Shown in pieces: positions 27,808-35,835 of a stretch of DNA of 64,000 nt. This stretch comes from Natribaculum breve (GTDB lineage: Archaea; Halobacteriota; Halobacteria; Halobacteriales; Natrialbaceae), in NCBI RefSeq assembly GCF_023008585.1, contig NZ_CP095390.1, positions 2,666,001 through 2,730,000 of the forward strand, read 5' to 3'. A program made the translations under genes and the position numbers. The notes beneath the pieces were generated by a model, which ran no database searches, was not told where the DNA came from, and saw only the letters and a program-made list of their open reading frames with translations. Positions within the stretch are counted from its first letter, which is position 1. Every line of letters starts with the position of its first letter.

Positions 27808-28191
27808 TCAGTCGGTCGGGTGTGGCAGGTGCTCGCGTCCGACCCCGAACGCCTCGTTCATCCGTTTCCACCGTGGGTCGTGCCGCCAGAGGGCGAGTTC
27901 GTCGCGCTCTGCGTTGCGGTGGGCCGCCTCGACGGAGTCGCCTCAAGCGCGATACTCGATCTCACGAAGTTCGTGATAGAGGACGAACCGCTCGTAGGGC
28001 CGCCAGCGTTCCGAGATCCAGATTTCGTCGAGCGGGATCTCGAGGTCGTCGGCGGCCGGCGGATAGATCCGCTCGCCGTCGTACTCGACGCGGTAACAGG
28101 CGTTGTACGCCTCGATCTCGACGTGAGGGACGTAGACGACGTCCCATCCGCGCCGTTCGAGGAGTTCCCGTGACGTAGTCACTCCGATCAC
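27808..28191 (-). pseudogene. Conserved small protein gene interrupted by an in-frame TGA
   Basis: From GTG 28191 the frame codes 82 residues (IGVTTSRELLERRGWDVVYV, YVPHVEIEAYNACYRVEYDG, FVLYHELREIEYRA), reaches TGA at 27943-27945, and then continues in the same frame for 44 sensible codons (GDSVEAAHRNAERDELALWR, DPRWKRMNEAFG) to a stop at 27808. The downstream part keeps the acidic, helical style of a real protein. CGA (Arg) to TGA would explain it by one transition. HELREI plus the later AHRNAERDE could be a minimal zinc-hydrolase site. I do not recognise the family. Confidence 0.7.
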
Positions 28192-28304
28192 CGGCCCAGA
28201 GATGTCACGTCGAAGTGAAAAACGTGATGGTCGGCTCCGGTGCAAAGAGTGTGCGTTCGGCCGGCCGTCCCCCGTCTCGGGTCCGGCGGGAGGAGTCGCC
28301 TGCG

Positions 28305-29261
28305 CTACTGGCTCTCGGGTTCCGGCAGCGCGACTTCCGTCCCGTCGGCGTAGACGGTCGGGTCGCGAACGATCCCGTCGAGGTGGATCGGGGCTTCAGT
28401 GTCGCCACCGATTCCCGCGTCGTCGCCGATCGCGATGTGGATCGTACCGGCTGCTTTCTCGTCGAGCAAGACCGATCCGACCAGTTCCGTCACGGCGACG
28501 TTCGTCCCGATACCGAGCTCGGCGAGGTTGTACGCAGCGTCGCCGACCTCGTCGGCCGCGTTCTCGACCGTCTCGCGGATGTCGTCGTCGGAGATTTCGG
28601 TGACGTAGCCGTCCTCGACCTCGAAGGAGAGCGTCTCACCGTCGGCGAGCAGTCCGTGGGGCATCATCGTCCCGTCGACGACGAACGTGCCGTCGGCCGT
28701 CTCGGGGCTGACGAACACCTCGCCGGCGGGGAGGTTCGACATCTGTCCGGGTTCGTGGACGATGCCGGTATCGGCGAGGAATTGCCGATCGCCGACGCCG
28801 AAGGTGACGTCGGTTCCGAGTGCCGTCGTCACGCGGATCTCGTCGGCGTCGTCGACCTGTTCTCTGACCTCCCCGCAGTGGGTCGCGATGGAGTCGTAGT
28901 CGGCGTCGAGTCCGGTTGTGAACACCTCCTGGGTGATGCCCGGGAGCGTGGCGACGCGAGCGCCGGCCTCGTTCGCTTCCGTGCGTGCGCGAGTGTGACT
29001 GAGGCTCTTCGTCGTCGGCGCGAGGACGACGTCGCCGCCTGCCATCGCCGCCGCGACCGGTTCCGGCGGTTCGGCTCCGTGGGTCTCGCCCGGCGGATAG
29101 CGAACGACGACGGCGTCGTCGGTGATTTCGCTCGCGACCTCGTACAGGGCCTCGCCGATCTCGAGGCGGTCGTCGTCGGTGACGATCACGCAGGACTCGT
29201 TTTCGGTGAGGTGCAGACACTGGCGGACGGCCGTCTCGGCCGAAGTGCGAAGATCGCTCAT
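28305..29261 (-). CDS. M29-type aminopeptidase (leucyl aminopeptidase/aminopeptidase T-like)
   Basis: 318 residues from ATG 29261. It resembles thermophilic M29 aminopeptidases of the short archaeal type: RLEIGEALYEVASEITDDAV, DVVLAPTTKSLSHTRARTEA, GTDVTFGVGDRQF and SNLPAGEVFVSPETADGTFV. GTIHIAIGDDAGIGGDTEAP then PIHLDGIVRDPTVYADG carries metal-ligand Glu/His/Asp candidates. It should remove N-terminal residues from peptides in the cytoplasm. The preceding start at 29696 is ruled out by composition. Confidence 0.85.
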   Translation of the reverse strand: MSDLRTSAETAVRQCLHLTENESCVIVTDDDRLEIGEALYEVASEITDDAVVVRYPPGETHGAEPPEPVAAAMAGGDVVLAPTTKSLSHTRARTEANEAGARVATLPGITQEVFTTGLDADYDSIATHCGEVREQVDDADEIRVTTALGTDVTFGVGDRQFLADTGIVHEPGQMSNLPAGEVFVSPETADGTFVVDGTMMPHGLLADGETLSFEVEDGYVTEISDDDIRETVENAADEVGDAAYNLAELGIGTNVAVTELVGSVLLDEKAAGTIHIAIGDDAGIGGDTEAPIHLDGIVRDPTVYADGTEVALPEPESQ

Positions 29262-29299
29262 GGTCCAACGTGGGGCAGCGACAGGATAGGTCTTCCCTT

Positions 29300-29764
29300 C
29301 TATCGATCTGCGTACTCGGACAACAGTGCTGCCTGCTCGTGTCGACCCAGTCGCTCGTAGGCAGTCGCCTCGTACTCGAGCGAGAGAACGGGAACGTCGA
29401 GGCCGTCGACGGTGATCCAGCGGCGATGGTCGGTGACGTCCACCGGGGGTTCCCACGCGCCGTCGGCGCGCTTCTGGAGAGCGCCCATCACCTCCACGCG
29501 GACGCCCGCGAGGTCGAACGCGCCGAAGTGCGACCGGATCCCGTCGCTCGACTCGAGTGACACCGGATCGACGACGGCCTCCGAGAGTCGCCGCTCGAGT
29601 TCGTACGCTCCCGCTTCGGTCGTCTGGACGTCGACGTCGTCGGGCTCGACGGGAACGCCCTGGAGTGCGAAGCTCAGGCTGCCGGTCAGCGCCCACGTCA
29701 CGTTTCCGTCGGTACAGGCCTCGTGGGTCGTTCGAAGTGCCTCGAGGTGAGACCGCTCGACCAT
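29300..29764 (-). CDS. Nucleotidyltransferase-fold protein
   Basis: 154 residues from ATG 29764. WALTGSLSFALQGVPVEPDDVDV is the GS-x-hDxD pattern of the nucleotidyltransferase superfamily, where the paired Asp bind metal (here DDVDV). GAFDLAGVRVEVMGAL holds the third acidic position. It resembles stand-alone NTases of the MJ-type found in archaea; RNA, aminoglycoside or toxin-type AMPylation substrates are all possible. It is 38 bases upstream of the aminopeptidase gene, on the same strand, so they may be cotranscribed. Confidence 0.75.
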   Translation of the reverse strand: MVERSHLEALRTTHEACTDGNVTWALTGSLSFALQGVPVEPDDVDVQTTEAGAYELERRLSEAVVDPVSLESSDGIRSHFGAFDLAGVRVEVMGALQKRADGAWEPPVDVTDHRRWITVDGLDVPVLSLEYEATAYERLGRHEQAALLSEYADR

Positions 29765-29946
29765 GTGCAGTGGTATCAGGAATGATGCACGATAACGATG
29801 TCGGAACGAAGATGACGTTACGGAAACCGAGTTACGGTGTCCGGTTCGAGCGTCGAGCGGGACGAAGATAGAAACTCTAGACCGAGTAAAATACGGCGGA
29901 GAAGGCTCGAAACGGTTATCCGACTCGGTACTGGACACTCGAGTAC

Positions 29947-30960
29947 ATGCTACAGGTCGCCATCAACGGCTACGGGACGATCGGGAAACGCGTCGCAGAC
30001 GCCGTCCGCGAACAGCCGGACATGGAAGTGCTGGGCGTCGCGAAGACGCGTCCGAACTTCGAGGCCGAGACGGCCATCCAGAAGGGCTACCCGCTGTACG
30101 CGGCGATCGAGGAGCGCGCAGACCAGTTCGCCGAGGCCGGTCTCGAGATCGCCGGGCAGGTCGAAGAACTGGTCGACGAGGCCGACGTCGTCGTCGACGC
30201 CACGCCGTCGGGCATCGGCGCACAGAACAAGGAGCTGTACGAGGAGTACGACACGCCGGCGCTCTACCAGGGCGGCGAGGACGCGGACGTCGCGGACGTC
30301 AGCTTCAACGCCCGTTCGAACTTCTCCGAGGCGGTCGACGCCGATCACGTCCGGGTCGTCTCCTGTAACACGACGGGGCTCTCGCGGGTCGTCGCACCGC
30401 TTCGCGAGGCCTACGGCGTCGAGAAAGTCCGGGCGACGCTGGTGCGCCGCGGTGGCGATCCCGGTCAGACCTCTCGCGGTCCGATCAACGACATCCTCCC
30501 GAATCCCGTCACCGTCCCCTCCCACCACGGTCCCGACGTCAACACCATCTTCCCCGACCTCGACATCGACACGCTCGGGATGAAGGTGCCCGCGACGCTG
30601 ATGCACATGCACAGCTTGAACGTCACGCTCGAGGAGGACGTCGACGACACGGAGGTCCGCGAGTTGCTGGCCGACGAGAGCCGCCTCTTTTTGATCCCCG
30701 AGGCGCTGGCGATCGACGGCAGCGGCAAACTCAAGGAGTACGCACTCGACGCCGGCCGCCCGCGTGGCGACCTCTGGGAGAACTGCATCTGGGAGGAGTC
30801 GATCTCCACCGTCGGTCGCGACCTCTATCTCTTCCAGGGCATCCACCAGGAGTCCGACGTCGTCCCCGAGAACGTCGACGCGATCCGTGCCGTGACCGGA
30901 CTCGCCGACGCCGAAGAGAGCACGACGACGACCGACGACGCGCTCGGAATCGGCCTCTGA
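29947..30960 (+). CDS. gap: Type II glyceraldehyde-3-phosphate dehydrogenase
   Basis: 337 residues matching the archaeal type II GAPDH. The nucleotide-binding motif [12 protein letters not shown] lies at residues 6-17, the catalytic Cys is in [12 protein letters not shown] near residue 139, and [10 protein letters not shown] plus [18 protein letters not shown] follow. It interconverts glyceraldehyde-3-phosphate and 1,3-bisphosphoglycerate; haloarchaeal type II enzymes are generally gluconeogenic. Length is normal, and a Thr-rich tail ([13 protein letters not shown]) ends it. Single gene; GTTATCCG near 29914 could be the TATA element. Confidence 0.96.
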   Translation: MLQVAINGYGTIGKRVADAVREQPDMEVLGVAKTRPNFEAETAIQKGYPLYAAIEERADQFAEAGLEIAGQVEELVDEADVVVDATPSGIGAQNKELYEEYDTPALYQGGEDADVADVSFNARSNFSEAVDADHVRVVSCNTTGLSRVVAPLREAYGVEKVRATLVRRGGDPGQTSRGPINDILPNPVTVPSHHGPDVNTIFPDLDIDTLGMKVPATLMHMHSLNVTLEEDVDDTEVRELLADESRLFLIPEALAIDGSGKLKEYALDAGRPRGDLWENCIWEESISTVGRDLYLFQGIHQESDVVPENVDAIRAVTGLADAEESTTTTDDALGIGL

Positions 30961-31028
30961 AACGGCTCAGGAACACAACAACTAGCGCCGACAGAAAGTT
31001 TTTGCCGCGTCGGCCGCTATACTCGTCT

Positions 31029-31424
31029 ATGCGCCGAGACGACCGCGACGACCCCTTCGACGATCTCTTCCGCGAGATCGAACGGATGATGAACGAGATG
31101 ATGAACGGCGCGGACATGAACTTCGAATCGAACACGAACGTCGACGCTGGCTTCGGCACCGACACCCACGTCGACGTCCACGACGCCGACGACGAAATCC
31201 GCGTCGTCGCCGACCTCCCCGGCGTCGAAAAACAGAACATCGACCTCGAGTGCGACGGCAAGACGCTCACGGTCTCCGCCCGGAGCGACCACCGCGAGTA
31301 CGACGAGCGCGTCACCCTGCCCCGCCGGGTCAACGAACACACCGCCACCGCCACGTACAACAACGGCGTCCTCGAGGTCGTCTTCGAACCCGCCGACCAG
31401 TCTGCCGGTATCGACCTCGAATAA
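31029..31424 (+). CDS. Hsp20/alpha-crystallin family small heat-shock protein
   Basis: 131 residues from ATG 31029. An N-terminal Met-rich helix (IERMMNEMMNGADMNFES) precedes the alpha-crystallin domain: HVDVHDADDEIRVVADLPGV, QNIDLECDGKTLTVSA, ERVTLPRRVNEHTATATYNN, NGVLEVVFEP. The C-terminal SAGIDLE is a weak form of the IXI anchoring motif. It is an ATP-independent holdase. AGTTTTTGCC about 25-30 bases upstream is the likely TATA element. Confidence 0.9.
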   Translation: MRRDDRDDPFDDLFREIERMMNEMMNGADMNFESNTNVDAGFGTDTHVDVHDADDEIRVVADLPGVEKQNIDLECDGKTLTVSARSDHREYDERVTLPRRVNEHTATATYNNGVLEVVFEPADQSAGIDLE

Positions 31425-31503
31425 GCGAACGGCGGCGGTCGTTTTTCCGCCGGCAAGCGGACGCATCGGCGATCGGACGACTCCGGTCCGTTTTTCGTGG
31501 CTC

Positions 31504-31612
31504 GTACTGTCGGAGAACTGTCACTGAATACTCGATCGCGTCTCGCGGCCCGTCGCCAGCGGTGACGGGCTTCGAGTGCGATCGACGGCTGCACCGTGTT
31601 GTCCGGCAGTAT
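31504..31612. repeat. 109-bp diverged relative of the 80-bp palindromic element
   Basis: The left end GTACTGTCGGAGAACTGT matches the left end of the 80-bp element (ATACTATCGGACGTAACTGT), and the right end GTCCGGCAGTAT is identical to its right end. The interior is different and longer, yet still palindromic: CTCGATCGCGTCTCG faces CGAGTGCGATCG, and GCCCGTCGCC faces GTGACGGGC around a four-base loop. The right end meets the stop codon (31612-31614) of the convergent gene. Confidence 0.75.
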
Positions 31613-32484
31613 CAGTCGTCGCCGAGGAGAGTCGCGACGAGTCCGCCCGCACCCGCGCCGAGGGCGACGAGAACGAGCAGGACTAGCACGTCGTTCATCG
31701 CTGCACTGTCGAGTACCGAGATCGGTTGCACACCGGAGAGGGTCAGTCCGACCGAGACAGTCAGTCCGACGAGTCCACCGACGGCAGCGGTCGTCCAGAC
31801 GTCCACCGACGTCGTCGGTTCGACCGGTGTCGCGGACCGTTCGGGGCTGGCGGTGCCGACCGTCTCGCGGACCGTCCGCTCGGATTCGTCGGCACCTGCC
31901 GTCGAATCGGCGTCAACGCCGGCAGATGCCTCCGATTCGGCGACTCGAGTCGACGTCTCGGACGGGCTTTCGGCTGCCGTGGATGCCACGGTATCTGGTT
32001 CCGAAGACTCGGTTACACTCGGCGTGGCCGTCGATTCCCGTCGGGGAACGGTGACGTCCGTCGCGCTCGAGGGTTTGTCGGCCAACCACGACCGCCCCCC
32101 GTCGACGTCGTCGGTGATGTTCCGTTCGATGTCGTCGTCGACCTGCTCGATGACCGTGTCGACGGCCATCTTCGCGATGACCGACTCGGGGTAGACGATC
32201 ACGAGGTAATCGAGACCAGCGGCGTCGGCGCGAGACGCCCAGTCGACGACCGACCACTGCTTGTCCTCGTCGTTGATCGGACCCTGATCGCGAGCGTCGG
32301 CGTAAATCTTGTTGCCGCCGACTTTCTCGAGCAGTTCGATGCACATGTTCATCTTCTCACGGAAGTGATCGCTCGCCGCGAAGTCGTGCCACTGGAGAAC
32401 GACCGCCTCTAGTTCGTGATCCCACCCGACCGTCGCGACGTCGGTCTGGCTGTATACGTCGAGTTCCGTCTCTGTGACTGGCAT
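31612..32484 (-). CDS. STAS-like domain protein with C-terminal membrane hairpin
   Basis: 290 residues. The N-terminal ~130 residues are an intact soluble domain known in haloarchaea (DVATVGWDHELEAVVLQW, FREKMNMCIELLEKVGGNKI, WSVVDWASRADAAGLDYLVI, VDTVIEQVDDDIERNITDD) that resembles SpoIIAA/STAS-type folds. A Ser/Thr/Glu-rich linker of about 90 residues leads to two membrane helices (VWTTAAVGGLVGLTVSVGLT and VLVLLVLVALGAGAGGLVAT). Stand-alone versions of the first domain are more usual. Role unknown; membrane-tethered signalling is a guess. Confidence 0.75.
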   Translation of the reverse strand: MPVTETELDVYSQTDVATVGWDHELEAVVLQWHDFAASDHFREKMNMCIELLEKVGGNKIYADARDQGPINDEDKQWSVVDWASRADAAGLDYLVIVYPESVIAKMAVDTVIEQVDDDIERNITDDVDGGRSWLADKPSSATDVTVPRRESTATPSVTESSEPDTVASTAAESPSETSTRVAESEASAGVDADSTAGADESERTVRETVGTASPERSATPVEPTTSVDVWTTAAVGGLVGLTVSVGLTLSGVQPISVLDSAAMNDVLVLLVLVALGAGAGGLVATLLGDD

Positions 32485-32509
32485 AGTAGATTGATCGAAA
32501 ATCGGCCAG

Positions 32510-32520
32510 AAATATATACC
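32510..32520 (-). promoter_or_regulatory. TATA box of the STAS-like gene
   Basis: GTATATATTTC (minus strand) lies 26-36 bases before the ATG at 32484, in the AT-rich gap shared with the divergent SDR gene. Confidence 0.6.
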
Positions 32521-32679
32521 GATGTTATATAGAAAATAATTAATTTAGGGTGGTAATACGTATATCCAACGGTGTGTGGTCGTCGATCGAAGCATCCTCG
32601 TTCGACGTCGGGTTCGCGATCGACCGGGCACTCAACGGAAGATTGATAGGTCGCTATTTCAATGAAAAACGCGTTCACT

Positions 32680-33459
32680 ATGAACGGATTACTCGACGGA
32701 AAGAACGCAGTCGTTACAGGAGCAGCCAGTGGAATCGGTCGTGCGATCGCGACGCGATTCGCGGAAGAAGGTGCAAACGTCGTCGTCGCCGACGTACGAG
32801 AGGAGCCTCGTCAGGGCGGCGTCCCGACGCACGAACGGATCCAGTCGGAGACCGACGCCGACGCGGTGTACGTCGAGTGTGACGTCACCGAGGCGGCAGA
32901 CCTCGAGGCGGCAGTCGAAACCGCCGACGAGTTCGGGGGAATCGACGTCATGGTCAACAACGCGGGTATCTTCGGTCCGATGGGATCGATCACCGAAATC
33001 GACTTCGAAGACTACCGCGAGCTGATGGCGATCAACCTCGACAGCGTCTTCGTGGGTTCGAAGATCGCCGCCACGAAGCTCGTCGACCAGGACGACGGCG
33101 GTGCGATCGTGAACGTCTCGAGTCTGGCCGGATTGCAGGGATACGGCGAGATCGCACCCTACTGTACGGCGAAAGCGGGCGTCCGCAACCTGACCTACTC
33201 GCTCGCAGACGACCTCGGCCCGCACGGCATCCGCGTCAACACCATCCACCCTGGCGAAGTCGAGACGGCACTGACGACCCAGGACTTCCCCGTTGTCGGG
33301 ACGGAACAGGGCGAGGCGCTGAAACAGACGATTCCGCTCCGAAAGCTCGGCCAGCCCGAGGACGTCGCCAACGCCGCCGTGTTCCTCGCCAGCGACATGG
33401 CAGGTCACGTGACCGCCGAGTCGCTGCTCGTCGACGGAGGTGCCCGGAACACGAGCTAG
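32680..33459 (+). CDS. SDR family oxidoreductase
   Basis: 259 residues from ATG 32680 (MNGLLDGKNAVVTGAASGIG); the Met at 32662 would add six residues. The classical SDR motifs are complete: TGAASGIG (13-20), NNAGIF, Ser in NVSSLAG, and Y161/K165 in PYCTAKAG. NTIHPGEVETAL and VDGGARNTS close the fold. It is an NAD(P)-dependent alcohol or sugar dehydrogenase or 3-oxoacyl reductase; the substrate cannot be stated. Single gene; GCTATTTCA at 32653-32661 is a possible TATA element. Confidence 0.92.
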   Translation: MNGLLDGKNAVVTGAASGIGRAIATRFAEEGANVVVADVREEPRQGGVPTHERIQSETDADAVYVECDVTEAADLEAAVETADEFGGIDVMVNNAGIFGPMGSITEIDFEDYRELMAINLDSVFVGSKIAATKLVDQDDGGAIVNVSSLAGLQGYGEIAPYCTAKAGVRNLTYSLADDLGPHGIRVNTIHPGEVETALTTQDFPVVGTEQGEALKQTIPLRKLGQPEDVANAAVFLASDMAGHVTAESLLVDGGARNTS

Positions 33460-33496
33460 TTCGGCGAAAACACAGACAGCATCGATCGCGGACGAT

Positions 33497-34378
33497 CTAC
33501 GACCGCTCCTGTCGTGCTCGCCGGTCGATCGCGTCCGCCAGTCGATCGTAGAACGCCGGTTCGTACTTCGTCGCCGCGTCGATCGTCGGCCGGGCGTTCG
33601 TCTCGTTGACGACGACGCGATCGTCCGTCACGAGCAAGTCGACGCCGAGAAACGGAATCTCGAGTTCGCGGGCCGCCGACTCGGCGATCTCCCGCCACGG
33701 GGCCGGCAGTTCGACCCCCGTCGCTTCCGCGCCACGGTGGACGTTGTGTTTCCACCGACCGTCGGCGCGTGCACCGTCGGGTAATCGACGTTCGACCGCG
33801 CCGGCGTACTCCCCTTCGAGGACCATCACCCGATAGTCGACGGCACCGGGGAGGTACTCCTGGACGAGAAACGACTTGTCGCCCGTCGCCCGGTAGTCGT
33901 GAACTAGCTCGAGGTAGTCACAGATGCCGAGAAACGAGTCGAGGTCGTGAGCTTTCGCGACTCCCGCGCCGCGCGTCGTCGAGTTCGGTTTGACCACCAC
34001 CGGCGGATCGAACCGTTCGAAGACTGCACGGAGCTCGGACTCGTCGACGGCGCTCGAGACGTAGACTGACTCGGGCACGGGGATGTCGGCACGCTCGAGA
34101 CGAGCCAGTACCTCGGCTTTGTTCCGCGAGGTCACGACGGCGTCGCGGCCGTTGAGCCACGGCACCGCGAGAAGCGCGTCCGCGACGCCGCCTTCCATCA
34201 GCCGCCCGGGGTAGACGAAGCCGACGTCGAACTCGTCCGGTGACCACGGCGCGTCGCCCCCCAGCGGAGTCGTGCGCTCGCGCACGCGCACGTGATGAAG
34301 TCGAACGTCCCGCTCTGCGAGCGGTTCACGCATCCGCTCGAAGGTCTCCTCCCGATTTACGACGGCGAGGTCGATCAT
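33497..34378 (-). CDS. RimK-like ATP-grasp ligase
   Basis: 293 residues from ATG 34378 (MIDLAVVNREETFERM). The ATP-grasp core is clear: TSRNKAEVLARLERADIPVP, PVVVKPNSTTRGAGVAKA (phosphate loop), FLVQEYLPGAVDYRVMVLEG, KHNVHRGAEATGVELP, and the Mg-binding VVNETNARPTIDAATKY. The family joins amino acids to peptide or small-molecule carboxyls (RimK, LysX, CofF). The partner substrate is unknown. It is convergent with the SDR gene. Confidence 0.85.
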   Translation of the reverse strand: MIDLAVVNREETFERMREPLAERDVRLHHVRVRERTTPLGGDAPWSPDEFDVGFVYPGRLMEGGVADALLAVPWLNGRDAVVTSRNKAEVLARLERADIPVPESVYVSSAVDESELRAVFERFDPPVVVKPNSTTRGAGVAKAHDLDSFLGICDYLELVHDYRATGDKSFLVQEYLPGAVDYRVMVLEGEYAGAVERRLPDGARADGRWKHNVHRGAEATGVELPAPWREIAESAARELEIPFLGVDLLVTDDRVVVNETNARPTIDAATKYEPAFYDRLADAIDRRARQERS

Positions 34379-34558
34379 ACGCGTACCTGCGAGTGCGACG
34401 ACAAAAAGATGCAGATGGGAGACGACGTTCAGATCGAGCGAACAGTCGAGCAGGAAAAGCGGCGCTCCCGGAGACGAAAGTGAGTATCTCGAGTCGTCGA
34501 CCGGCGACACGCCGGAGCGCAGTCGCTGCCGGACGAGACGAACGGAGAGGAGGTGGTC

Positions 34559-35089
34559 TTACGCGATCAGCTTCTCTTCGCCTTTCTCGACGACGATCCG
34601 ACACGGCGGCGAGATCTTGTTGTAGGCGCGACGGAGCGCGTCCTTGGCGAAGTCGGCGTCGTCGACGTCACACCAGATCGTAAAGAGGCGTTCGCCCTGC
34701 TGGATCCGTGCGGCGGTGCCGACGATCTTCCCGAACGCCTGGCGCATCCCGTCGGAAACGCGGTCTGCACCCGCACCCGTCGCCTGCTTGTTCTCGCGGA
34801 TGACGTGGTGGGGGAACTTCCGGAGGATCATCTTGTAGTTGCCCTCTCCTGCGTTTTTCAGCATGTGACGGTTCGCGGAGAGACGCGAGGCCTCGAGTGA
34901 CCCGTGGCGGATCTGACACTCCTCCTCGAGGACGAGGCTGATCTGGACGGGGTAGTCGTCGGGTTCGGCCCCGATGTCACCCATCTTGTGCTGTGCGATC
35001 TTCGAACCCGGGATCCCAGTGATGTACTCACGGCGCGTGTAGGCCGGTTTACTGATCTCCCGGTACATGGAGGCGGGTTTGTCGGCCAT
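34559..35089 (-). CDS. rpl10e: 50S ribosomal protein L10e (L16/L10ae family)
   Basis: 176 residues. [58 protein letters not shown] and [20 protein letters not shown] are diagnostic. It binds 23S rRNA near the A-site/P-site entrance, as does bacterial L16. Single gene on the minus strand. Confidence 0.97.
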   Translation of the reverse strand: MADKPASMYREISKPAYTRREYITGIPGSKIAQHKMGDIGAEPDDYPVQISLVLEEECQIRHGSLEASRLSANRHMLKNAGEGNYKMILRKFPHHVIRENKQATGAGADRVSDGMRQAFGKIVGTAARIQQGERLFTIWCDVDDADFAKDALRRAYNKISPPCRIVVEKGEEKLIA

Positions 35090-35120
35090 AGTTACTTACC
35101 CAAAGCGAAGCCTACCGCGC

Positions 35121-35130
35121 GGATAAAGCC
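35121..35130 (-). promoter_or_regulatory. TATA-like box of rpl10e
   Basis: GGCTTTATCC (minus strand) lies 32-41 bases ahead of the ATG at 35089, allowing a leader of only a few bases. Confidence 0.45.
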
Positions 35131-35243
35131 TTCGAAGCGTCAGCGACGCCGACAGAGACGTACCGTTCGGATCGAGACGCCTGGTCGATCCGATCCCGGC
35201 GCGTAACCACTCGTCGACGACCGACAACGCGATGCCGACAGAA

Positions 35244-35474
35244 TCAGTTCGCGACGACGTAGTGGTCGCCGTCTTTCTCGACGAGAGCGTCCGAGGACAG
35301 CGAGTTCAGCACGCTCAGGATCGCGATCTTCTTCATCGTAAGCGCCTGGGCCAGGTCGTCGACCGTCGCGCCGTCGGCAGCTTCGATGTAGAGGTACACG
35401 AGCTTCGCCTGTGGTGACTGCAGGTCGTCCGGGATCGGCTCGAGGTTCTCCGTGGCGAGTTGCTGTTCCATCAT
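35244..35474 (-). CDS. Small winged-helix DNA-binding protein
   Basis: 76 residues. SPQAKLVYLYIEAADGATVD, DLAQALTMKKIAILSVLNSL and the wing DALVEKDGDHYVVAN make a complete winged helix of the MarR/TrmB type with nothing else. It probably binds DNA as a dimer; targets unknown. The start may be the second Met (35471). Confidence 0.82.
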   Translation of the reverse strand: MMEQQLATENLEPIPDDLQSPQAKLVYLYIEAADGATVDDLAQALTMKKIAILSVLNSLSSDALVEKDGDHYVVAN

Positions 35475-35500
35475 TGTATCTACACGAACTCCGTCGCCCC

Positions 35501-35508
35501 ATATAAAT
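35501..35508 (-). promoter_or_regulatory. TATA box of the winged-helix gene
   Basis: TTTATATG (minus strand) lies 27-34 bases before the ATG at 35474. Confidence 0.6.
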
Positions 35509-35800
35509 CTATGCCCAATTGCATTGATATGAGCTAGTCTATATTAATTTGACTATATAGATATAAGGATGGCACGGGGAGATCGCCGTTCGATCCGAAA
35601 ACAGCAGATGTGGCCGGTGTACGAGGGCCGTCACGGCCGAATCAGTCATCGGGTCGTCTGCAGAGTGGCTACCACGTTCCCGCATATAATTCCATCGCGA
35701 GTGACATGTTATCGACTCTCGAAGGATAGACGATAGCAAACAGCTTGGTCACGAATCGACGTCGACGGAAGCCAAACGGCGATAGGAGGTCCGTACGGCA
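35509..35800. other. AT-rich intergenic stretch
   Basis: This gap between the winged-helix gene and the S2P protease is distinctly AT-rich around 35520-35570 (several TATAT runs). I see no gene, tRNA or repeat in it; short frames here lack coding character. Confidence 0.5.
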
Positions 35801-35803
35801 GCG

Positions 35804-35811
35804 TGTTTAAG
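35804..35811 (+). promoter_or_regulatory. TATA-like box of the S2P protease gene
   Basis: GTTTAAGG lies about 28 bases before the ATG at 35836. This supports 35836 and rejects the GTG at 35803 as start, since that would fall inside the promoter. Confidence 0.5.
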
Positions 35812-35835
35812 GCGTTGCCACCACTACTTCGCAGC

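Noticed and set aside
27943..27945. TGA as selenocysteine codon
   Set aside because: Haloarchaea are not known to have the Sec machinery, and homology style suggests Arg at this position.
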